Of a stretch of 5,687 bases of DNA, positions 1 to 5,397 are shown one piece after another. This DNA is from an uncultured Methanobrevibacter sp. Lineage in GTDB: Archaea; Methanobacteriota; Methanobacteria; Methanobacteriales; Methanobacteriaceae. The notes beneath the pieces are model-generated. The model had not been told where the DNA came from. It saw nothing but the letters and a program-made list of their open reading frames with translations, and made no database searches. Made by a program: the position numbers and the translations under genes. Position 1 is the stretch's first letter, and each line of letters starts with the position of its first letter. The stretch lies in contig NZ_CALCYR010000025.1 of assembly GCF_937906425.1 (NCBI RefSeq), positions 1-5,687 of the forward strand. Direction: 5' to 3'.

Positions 1-64
1 AAAAAATAATGAAATAGTGAAAATAAAGAAAAAATGAAAATAAAAAATAATGAAAAAATTAAAA

Positions 65-96
65 ATAGAAAATGTGAAAAATAGAAAATGTGAAAA
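65..96. repeat. Two tandem copies of a 16-bp A-rich unit in the 1-207 spacer
   Basis: The unit atagaaaatgtgaaaa occurs twice back to back (65-80 and 81-96). It sits in an A-rich, gene-free spacer covering 1-207. Similar but imperfect gaaaatg-type runs surround it. This looks like slippage-generated low-complexity DNA and I infer no function from it. Confidence 0.6.
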
Positions 97-108
97 TGAA
101 AAATTGTT

Positions 109-116
109 AAAAAAAA
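109..116 (-). terminator. Possible oligo-T terminator downstream of the 208-930 gene
   Basis: On the minus strand this is a run of eight T about 90 nt past the stop codon of the 208-930 gene, with no hairpin beside it. Archaeal RNA polymerase can terminate on oligo-T alone, so it is a candidate. The whole spacer is A/T-only, so a run of this kind is weak evidence. Confidence 0.25.
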
Positions 117-207
117 TTATTTAATTAAATTAAAGAAATGACTAAAATAAATAAAATTAAATGAAAAACTAATAAATTTATAACATCTGCATTTAATTTA
201 ATTAAAC

Positions 208-930
208 TTATCCAAGAATTCGTGTTTTATTCTCAAATGGAATAGATAAATCAATCATATTTCCATTCATTAATGCAGTTATTGATACAAGTACACTTCC
301 AGGCAATACATTGCATGGAGTGTGCCTTCTAACAAGGTAAGTGTTTTTATGCCCAAGTGCTGCACCAATCATTGCACCTGCAACAACTGCAATATCCTCC
401 AGCTGACTAACACTTGCAATAACAACAGGATCATCGGTGTCATTTGATACATAGCCAACTCCTGGAATGTCCCTTCTGGAGCCTATTCTGTCACTTACAT
501 CAATTACAGACTTCATTCCACTGGCTGCCTCAATAGCTGAATTAGCAACATCCTCAACAAAATCCTCTCCACCATAGGTGTCAAATGCCATTATTATTGC
601 ATCCTGATATCCTTCATCCTGAACTCTTGCTTCAGCATAGGATATTCCTTCACCTGCATTATCCGGATCTGTGGAAATGCCATCCAAATCACCTAAATCC
701 TCTGCATTGTCTTTTAATATTTTTACAATGCCTGCATTGACGGTTTCCAATAGTTCATCTTTAACAAATGCACTGATTACTACATCATCACCTGTAACAT
801 TTGTTAAAGCCGCCTTTTTAGCACCTAATTCAATAAGTTTAGGAATGTCCTTTTCAATGTTTTCAATTAATGAATCTGAAACGGAAACATCATTATTTGA
901 AATATCTGCACCAATAGCTACTACTTTCAT
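208..930 (-). CDS. Conserved-looking acidic protein of unknown function, 240 aa
   Basis: I do not recognise this family. The frame runs from ATG at 930 to TAA at 208. The protein begins like a soluble alpha/beta protein (MKVVAIGADI), is rich in Asp and Glu, and has no signal peptide or clear membrane segment. The C-terminal half looks most constrained: SDRIGSRRDIPGVGY (146-160), a Gly/Ala-rich stretch ending GAMIGAALGHKN (185-196), then YLVRRHTPCNVLPGS (198-212) containing the only cysteine, C206, with R201, R202 and H203. That cluster could be a ligand or active site, but this is inference. No convincing Shine-Dalgarno precedes the ATG. It lies 63 nt downstream of aroD on the same strand, so cotranscription is plausible; that alone does not place it in the shikimate pathway. 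Arginine codons match the neighbouring archaeal genes. I am sure it is a gene and unsure of any role. Confidence 0.85.
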   Translation of the reverse strand: MKVVAIGADISNNDVSVSDSLIENIEKDIPKLIELGAKKAALTNVTGDDVVISAFVKDELLETVNAGIVKILKDNAEDLGDLDGISTDPDNAGEGISYAEARVQDEGYQDAIIMAFDTYGGEDFVEDVANSAIEAASGMKSVIDVSDRIGSRRDIPGVGYVSNDTDDPVVIASVSQLEDIAVVAGAMIGAALGHKNTYLVRRHTPCNVLPGSVLVSITALMNGNMIDLSIPFENKTRILG

Positions 931-993
931 AATATCAAGTTCATTTTTAATTTTTAGTTAATAATAACCCTATAATTATTTTAAGAAATAAAT

Positions 994-1677
994 CTATTTA
1001 AAGTCATCTGGGTCGATTAGATTGCTGTTTAACAATGCTTTCATCGTATCAATGTCTATTTGCCCAGGAGCTGTTGTATCATTAGCCACTGCAAAAGTGA
1101 AAGGAACATTGAACTTTGAAGCAATTACTCTAGTATAACTTCCCAATTCCCCCATTGAAATAGCTACAGTGTCATCACAGTGTGAAAGAATGGCAAGAAT
1201 GGTTAATGTATCTTCCAACTGATTAGGCATTACAGCTATCTTTGCAATGTCTCCAAGAGCCTTTTCCTGATCTACAATATCCAATAAAAAATCCAAATCC
1301 GGAGTCTGATTGAAATTATGATAGGAAATAATTGATTTTACCCCTGTATCAGTTATTGATTTAATCAGATTTCTGTCTGTTTGAAGTTCAACATCAACAA
1401 AATCAGCCACATCACAGGCCTTTTCCAAAATAGCAATTCTTTCCTCTTCGCTTCCATTGAATGAACCTCCTTCCTTTTTGGTTCTATTGGTTGCGATTGT
1501 TGGAAAATTAATCTCCTCTATAATCTCCTTTACGATTTGCGGATTAGGACTTTCCATCCCATCTATTCTAAGTTCTAGAATGTCTGCACCCTTGATGATG
1601 CAATCCTTTGCCACTGCAATAATGTCTTCAGGTTTCTTTTGAAAAATTGGAATAGCTATCTTAGTTTCACTGTACAT
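994..1677 (-). CDS. aroD: 3-dehydroquinate dehydratase, type I
   Basis: This cytoplasmic (beta/alpha)8 enzyme dehydrates 3-dehydroquinate to 3-dehydroshikimate, the third shikimate-pathway step, through a Schiff base. Numbered from ATG at 1677 (227 aa), the type I signature residues are present in order: ELRID with E35 and R37 for substrate binding, SYHNF with general acid-base H120, KIAVMP with Schiff-base K146, SYTR with R183, and APGQ with Q206. The length is normal for the family and no expected domain is missing. An in-frame ATG at 1689 would add four residues. I prefer 1677 because GGGG lies six bases before it, whereas nothing resembling a ribosome-binding site precedes 1689. A TATA-like box upstream fits a short leader. 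The stop is TAG. The 208-930 gene follows after a 63-nt gap, so the two may form an operon. Arginine is coded only by AGA (5 of 5). Confidence 0.95.
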   Translation of the reverse strand: MYSETKIAIPIFQKKPEDIIAVAKDCIIKGADILELRIDGMESPNPQIVKEIIEEINFPTIATNRTKKEGGSFNGSEEERIAILEKACDVADFVDVELQTDRNLIKSITDTGVKSIISYHNFNQTPDLDFLLDIVDQEKALGDIAKIAVMPNQLEDTLTILAILSHCDDTVAISMGELGSYTRVIASKFNVPFTFAVANDTTAPGQIDIDTMKALLNSNLIDPDDFK

Positions 1678-1723
1678 CTTCAACCCCATATGATTGACTT
1701 TTAGGATAATTTTATTTTCAAAT

Positions 1724-1733
1724 CTTTTATATG
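1724..1733 (-). promoter_or_regulatory. TATA-like box upstream of aroD
   Basis: On the minus strand this reads catataaaag, close to an archaeal TATA box, in an A-rich context. A start about 25 nt downstream would fall near 1702-1707, leaving a leader of roughly 15-30 nt before the aroD start candidates. The surrounding DNA is so A/T-rich that chance matches are common. Confidence 0.4.
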
Positions 1734-1950
1734 ATTATATTTAATCCTTTAAATTAAAATATTTAATCATTATTTTTAAAAATTAAAAGCAATTTAGAAA
1801 AAAATAAATAAAAAATTGAAACACCATTTTAACAGATTAAAGCAAAAATTGCAAGATTAAATTAAAAATTTAAATTCAATTTTTATAAATAAAGAGATTT
1901 AAAAAAAAATAAATAAAAAAATTAAATTCTATTTTTAAAATTAAAAGCAA

Positions 1951-2020
1951 AAAATAAGTAAAAATAAGTAAAAATAAGTAAAAATAAGTAAAAACAAGTA
2001 AAAATAAGTAAAAACAAGTT
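1951..2020. repeat. Seven tandem 10-bp A-tract repeats in the spacer 1741-2131
   Basis: Seven consecutive decamers follow aaaataagta. Copies 1-4 and 6 are identical, copies 5 and 7 carry t-to-c at the fifth base, and copy 7 also ends in t. A-tracts repeating at about one helical turn are expected to give intrinsically curved DNA. The array lies in a 391-nt gene-free spacer between the aroD start and the adhesin stop. Besides this array, the TATA-like box and the adhesin terminator, I see only low-complexity A/T sequence there. There are no spacers, so this is not a CRISPR. Confidence 0.9.
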
Positions 2021-2083
2021 AAAAATAAAATAATAAAAAAATATTAAAAAAAAGAATTAAAATAAGTTAATTTAAAAATAAAT

Positions 2084-2129
2084 AAAAAAAGAATTAAAAA
2101 AATAAAAATTAAGAGAATAAATCTCTTAA
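2084..2129 (-). terminator. Hairpin plus T-tracts after the adhesin gene
   Basis: Just past the TAA stop, positions 2109-2116 and 2122-2129 form a perfect 8-bp inverted repeat around a 5-nt loop (ataaa). On the minus strand it is followed by T runs at 2104-2108, 2096-2102 and 2084-2090. The arrangement resembles a bacterial intrinsic terminator with an AT-rich stem. In an archaeon the T-tracts alone could terminate transcription. Confidence 0.6.
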
Positions 2130-2131
2130 AA

Positions 2132-4234
2132 TTATTTAGTTACAGTTATAGTAGATTTTGCAGAGCTTGCAGTGTAATATTTATTTGCAGAGCTTACAAC
2201 TACCTTATATGTACCTACCTTTTGGGTTACCTTCAAGTTAGCGATTCCTTTGGAATTGGATTTGATTGTATAAGTCTTGTACTTCTTAGCTGAAGTGTAT
2301 ACCTTTACATTCAATTTAACTCCTGAAAGAACCTTCTTATTGCTCTTGTGAGTAACTTTTACCTTGAAGTATTTTCCAGCCCCATATTTAGCTGAAAACT
2401 TGGTAGGGGTTAATTTGGTAGGAACCTTGGTAATCTTGATTTGACTGGTTTTTGTCTTTGCAGTGTAACCGGATTCACCTGCAGCTACAGTAACCTTGTA
2501 TGTACCTGGCTTTAAGGTACCGATACCTAAACTAACGTAACCGCTTGAATTTGTAACGCCGGTGTATTTGTAGTATTTATTGCTTGAAACATAAACCCTA
2601 ACGCTTACCTTAGTACCATACATTGCATTACCGTTTTTAGCATTGACCAATTTTATCTTAAATGCCCTGCCGGATTTGTAGTAAGTGTTTACCTTAGCAG
2701 CGGTAATCTTACCGGTGGTCTTTTTAACGGTCACATATCTGGTAATGCTGCTTCCTGTATAATTATTGTCAAGGAAACTGATAATCATCTTATGCTTTCC
2801 AACACTTAATGGAGCGCTGAACTTAACATATCCCTTTGAACTGCTCATAAATGCATAATCAGTGTATTTTTTGGAACTTGTGTATAATCTAACCTTAAGG
2901 ATTACATTTGGAGCAACCTTTTTGGTTAATTTGTCAGTTACCTTAATGATTCCAGTAATTGCAGAGTTAAAGAGAATGGATCTGTTGCTTGCAGTTAAGA
3001 CACCTGTCCTTTTGGTTAATGTTGCATTAACCTTAACGCTAGCCGCATTAATGTTATCATTAATATTTTGAATGATAATAGGATAGGTTCCGCTGTATAG
3101 GCTTAAGTTAAATCCTGCTTCACCAGATAAGTTTGTTGTTGCATTGAATGTGGTATAGTTTCCAGTGCTGTTTAACTTGATTTTAAAGTAAACCTTGGAT
3201 AATTTGATAGCTTCACCAGTCTTAGAGTTAACAACCTTGAAGGTAAATTTTTTACCGCTGTTTACAAGTTCCTTATAGTTGCTTGCCTTGATTGTAGCGT
3301 TTACCTTGTTTACTGTAAGTGTAGCCTTATTGTTGTCAGATGAAACGGCAGTGCCATTGTCATCTGATGAGAATGTAATGTTATATTCCCCAACGGAAAG
3401 GGATGAATAGTTGTTAATAAGAGCTGTAATGTCCAAGTCCTTACTGATATCCACATTCACCAAAGTAATAATACCATTTTCATCACTTGTAAATGATTTA
3501 TACGGAGTCATAGTTCCAGGATAATCATAGAAATAAAGTCCACGAATTGTGATGCTTCTGTTTGCAACGATTTCACCTGTGTAATTGTCAATAACCTTGA
3601 ATGTAAAGTTTCCGCTTTGATAATCAACAACCGTATTGATTGGAATGATATCCACGGTCACGACAGGATTCAATTGGGTGCTTGCATTCAACTGATCATC
3701 TGTTCCGTTTTTATAGATAATGGTTACTGAAGCATTATTCAAGTTAGGAGCTTCAAAGATAACCCTTCTGCTACTTACATTAAAGTCAGTAAGTTCAGTG
3801 GAAATGGTTTCATTATCCTCAACATAACTGTAGATAACTGAAATGTTGTTTTTTACAAAACTTACAGTTTTATTGCTGGCATTTTTAATTGTTACTGAAA
3901 TGTTAACAAGTTTTGTGTAAACATCCACATTGGTTTTTTCATCAATAGTCATTGAAGGTTCAACAGTGGTTGTATTATCTGTATCATTTGTTTCTGTAGC
4001 ATTTGTAGCCACTGCAGCCTCATTGCTATCCTCTGAGGAGTTACTATCATCAGATAAAACATTACTGCCCTTCAAATAATTATCATTTAAGTCGATATCA
4101 CTAACATCATCAATTGCAGCATCATCATCCACTGCAATAGTGTCTGCATCAGCAGCTGAAACTGAAGCCACACTTAAAAGCAAAAAGACAGATATTAATG
4201 AAATCAATAAGATATATGAATTCTTAAATTTCAT
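2132..4234 (-). CDS. Secreted adhesin-like Ig-repeat surface protein, 700 aa
   Basis: A Sec signal peptide (1 to about 27) has lysines at 2 and 4, a hydrophobic core ILLISLISVFLLL and a likely cut after SVSA. Residues 28-100 are an Asp/Ser/Asn-rich linker with 21 acidic and 2 basic residues. Then come beta-rich Ig-like units, clearest at about 310-404, 405-503, 504-602 and 603-699, with a more divergent one before them. Each runs from a (S)G+.FK.K.. strand through a KVY-type strand and an SxxGxxxL turn to a G.YKV strand. N-x-S/T sequons number 29, 27 of them in residues 1-417. Residues 601-700 hold 23 Lys and no Asp or Glu. There is no LPXTG motif or C-terminal membrane helix, so attachment would be non-covalent or via repeats. 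AAAGGAGGATA 11 nt before the ATG is a strong ribosome-binding site. The type matches Methanobrevibacter adhesin-like proteins; the binding target is unknown. Confidence 0.88.
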   Translation of the reverse strand: MKFKNSYILLISLISVFLLLSVASVSAADADTIAVDDDAAIDDVSDIDLNDNYLKGSNVLSDDSNSSEDSNEAAVATNATETNDTDNTTTVEPSMTIDEKTNVDVYTKLVNISVTIKNASNKTVSFVKNNISVIYSYVEDNETISTELTDFNVSSRRVIFEAPNLNNASVTIIYKNGTDDQLNASTQLNPVVTVDIIPINTVVDYQSGNFTFKVIDNYTGEIVANRSITIRGLYFYDYPGTMTPYKSFTSDENGIITLVNVDISKDLDITALINNYSSLSVGEYNITFSSDDNGTAVSSDNNKATLTVNKVNATIKASNYKELVNSGKKFTFKVVNSKTGEAIKLSKVYFKIKLNSTGNYTTFNATTNLSGEAGFNLSLYSGTYPIIIQNINDNINAASVKVNATLTKRTGVLTASNRSILFNSAITGIIKVTDKLTKKVAPNVILKVRLYTSSKKYTDYAFMSSSKGYVKFSAPLSVGKHKMIISFLDNNYTGSSITRYVTVKKTTGKITAAKVNTYYKSGRAFKIKLVNAKNGNAMYGTKVSVRVYVSSNKYYKYTGVTNSSGYVSLGIGTLKPGTYKVTVAAGESGYTAKTKTSQIKITKVPTKLTPTKFSAKYGAGKYFKVKVTHKSNKKVLSGVKLNVKVYTSAKKYKTYTIKSNSKGIANLKVTQKVGTYKVVVSSANKYYTASSAKSTITVTK

Positions 4235-4314
4235 AAAAATTTTATCCTCCTTTTAAGAATAATATTTTCTAATTATAATTGTGATTAAATTAATTCATTA
4301 GGCCATATTTTCCC

Positions 4315-4348
4315 AGATTAATTTAATCTTTTTAAAACTTTTTATAAG
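4315..4348 (-). promoter_or_regulatory. Candidate adhesin promoter with palindromic operator-like site
   Basis: On the minus strand, cttataaaaag (4338-4348) is a TATA-like element. About 25 nt downstream lies a perfect palindrome, AGATTAA-t-TTAATCT (4315-4329), where transcription would be expected to begin. That placement suits a repressor site, leaving a leader of about 85 nt before the adhesin ATG. The AATCTAA core recurs inside the tandem repeats further upstream. Both elements are visible; their use as promoter and operator is inferred. Confidence 0.35.
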
Positions 4349-4482
4349 AATTACTAATTTATCTAATTTAAAAATTAGTAATTAAAAACTTTTTATAAGA
4401 ATTACTAACTTAATCTAATCTAAAAATTAGCAACCCACTTTTTATAAGAATTACTAACTTAATCTAATCTAAAAATTAGCAA
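4338..4482. repeat. Three tandem ~50-bp repeats upstream of the adhesin gene
   Basis: Copies begin at 4338, 4389 and 4438 (periods 51 and 49). Copies 2 and 3 are identical for 45 bases; copy 1 differs in the middle. Every copy starts ctttttataagaattactaa and ends with aaaaattag plus ta or ca. Copy 1 contains a perfect 12-bp inverted repeat (4349-4360 with 4372-4383, 11-nt loop), broken by one mismatch in the others. Each copy carries the TATA-like core. The rest of the gene-free stretch 4235-4691 is A/T-rich, including a 14-bp palindrome at 4647-4660, with nothing else I can name. Confidence 0.85.
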
Positions 4483-4691
4483 TTTTTAAAAAATCAAAAT
4501 TAATTCTTTAATTTTTCTAAAAAACATATTCATTTTCATTTATGACATTTGTCTTTTTAATCAAACACAAAAATTTTGATAAATTTTTTCAACAAATTGT
4601 CTATAAGTAAAAATAATATTACACTTATTTATTTTTCTCATAGTATATAATAATTATTATTTTAAAGGTATTAAATTCGCTTGAATTGCTT

Positions 4692-4790
4692 TTATTTTTT
4701 TAAAAGATTAATAATTTTACTTTTTTTAAATAATTTTATTCTGCCAATTGCGATTCCATCACATACGCTTCTTCCATATAATTCCTGCAT
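4692..4790 (-). pseudogene. ptsI: Truncated 5' end of PTS enzyme I gene
   Basis: This 32-codon frame begins MQELYGRSVCDGIAIGRIK and continues LFKKSK. That is the conserved beginning of PTS enzyme I, the PEP-protein phosphotransferase that phosphorylates HPr; the family start is typified by a G.....GIAIG.. pattern. Full enzyme I is about 570 residues, whereas recognisable similarity here ends around residue 25 (near 4715), followed by a low-complexity tail and TAA. The swivelling His domain, PEP-binding barrel and all catalytic residues are absent. The reading frame opens 18 nt after the HPr stop, with AAAGGAG five bases before the ATG, exactly the ptsH-ptsI operon arrangement. I therefore read it as the broken remnant of a larger gene, truncated by deletion, by the edge of a transferred segment, or by a contig misjoin. 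A functional short peptide is possible but less likely. The call rests on a short N-terminal match. Confidence 0.72.
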
Positions 4791-4808
4791 AACCACTCCT
4801 TTTGCACA

Positions 4809-5066
4809 TTATAATCGTTCTTCCATTTCAGCCTTGATTGCCTCAAAACATTCATCTTCATCTTTTCCATCTATGGTTATAGTAACTGTCTCTCCCTGCT
4901 TTATTGCTAAGCTCATAAGTTTTATTAACGCCTTCATATCACATGACCTGTCGTCGCAAGTCAGTGTAACTGAGCTTTGAAATTCCTTCAATCGTCTAAC
5001 TATTAAACCTGCTGGTCTAGCATGTAATCCATCCTTATCTTTTATAGTGTAACTAAATTCTTTCAT
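4809..5066 (-). CDS. ptsH: HPr-family phosphocarrier protein, 85 aa
   Basis: HPr carries phosphate from enzyme I to PTS sugar permeases in the cytoplasm. This protein has the usual length (85 aa) and the active-site motif GLHARPAG at 13-20, with phosphorylatable H15 and R17. The second conserved block, MKALIKLMSLAIKQGETV (44-61), is also clear. Its position 46 is Ala, whereas Firmicute HPr has the regulatory Ser46 phosphorylated by HPr kinase, so that control is absent. Cys37 and Cys42 are additional. The ATG at 5066 follows GGAG by nine bases, a good ribosome-binding site. A truncated enzyme I frame follows 18 nt downstream, and a VTC-domain gene diverges upstream. HPr is uncommon in methanogens, and with its Arg codon mix (2 of 5 CGA) and clostridial-looking neighbours, acquisition from Clostridia is the likely inference. 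Without enzyme I it may act as a regulator or be inert. Confidence 0.93.
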   Translation of the reverse strand: MKEFSYTIKDKDGLHARPAGLIVRRLKEFQSSVTLTCDDRSCDMKALIKLMSLAIKQGETVTITIDGKDEDECFEAIKAEMEERL

Positions 5067-5104
5067 CTTTAAAGTCTCCTTTCAAAACTGCTATAAATTA
5101 AACT

Positions 5105-5134
5105 ACTATAATTAACTAGCAAAATTTATGCCAA
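5105..5134 (-). promoter_or_regulatory. Bacterial-like promoter candidate for the HPr gene
   Basis: On the minus strand TTGGCA (5129-5134) and TATAGT (5105-5110) are separated by 18 nt, near the sigma-70 consensus. A start near 5098 would give a leader of about 30 nt before the HPr ATG. Just upstream is a small inverted repeat, ttgtt-aa-aacaa (5147-5158). In A/T-rich DNA such matches arise by chance, and TATAGT could equally serve as a poor archaeal TATA box. Confidence 0.3.
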
Positions 5135-5303
5135 AAGTGGTTGATTTTGTTAAAACAACTATAAAATAGCCAGATAAAACAATGCAAATAAAAAATAATC
5201 TAAAAGATTTTACATTCAGTTGAAACGAAAGAACTTTTTCACAAAATTTCATAATAAATTTCAGCAACTCTTCACATTTAAAACATTTCATCGGCAGATT
5301 TCC

Positions 5304-5397
5304 ACTATATACTTTTGGTCATCAAATGAAGACTTTTTGCAGGACAAACAATGAAAACACCTGCAAAAATCTAATCATTAGTTCATAGGAGTTCAGT
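5304..5397 (+). promoter_or_regulatory. TATA-like box and hairpin-containing leader of the VTC gene
   Basis: The sequence actatatact (5304-5313) could be an archaeal TATA box or, as TATACT, a bacterial -10. Downstream, tttttgcagg (5334-5343) and cctgcaaaaa (5360-5369) form a perfect 10-bp inverted repeat with a 16-nt loop. An ATG in the loop (5351) opens a seven-codon frame, MKTPAKI, ending at 5374, with AGGA six bases before it. AGGAG at 5387-5391 then serves the VTC start. The divergent spacer 5067-5397 otherwise shows only this leader and the HPr promoter candidate. Confidence 0.35.

Noticed and set aside
671..961. 96-codon open frame on the plus strand
   Set aside because: It lies antisense to the 208-930 gene, has a low-complexity Ser/Ile/Phe-rich translation and resembles no family.
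1457..1642. 61-codon open frame on the plus strand
   Set aside because: It is entirely antisense to aroD, whose catalytic motifs prove the minus-strand frame.
1811..1884. 10-bp inverted repeat aaaaattgaa / ttcaattttt, 54 nt apart
   Set aside because: In A/T-only DNA this is expected by chance and it does not extend on either side.
2862..3071. 69-codon open frame on the plus strand with a hydrophobic translation
   Set aside because: It is antisense to the adhesin repeats; hydrophobicity follows from reading Lys/Asn-rich codons in reverse.
4338..4482. Repeat array considered as a small CRISPR
   Set aside because: The copies abut with no unique spacers and one copy is diverged, so it is a tandem duplication.
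4647..4660. 14-bp palindrome ataataattattat
   Set aside because: It is made only of A and T in an A/T-rich spacer and has no positional link to a promoter or start.
4681..4980. 99-codon open frame on the plus strand
   Set aside because: It overlaps both the HPr gene and the ptsI remnant in antisense, and has no family features.
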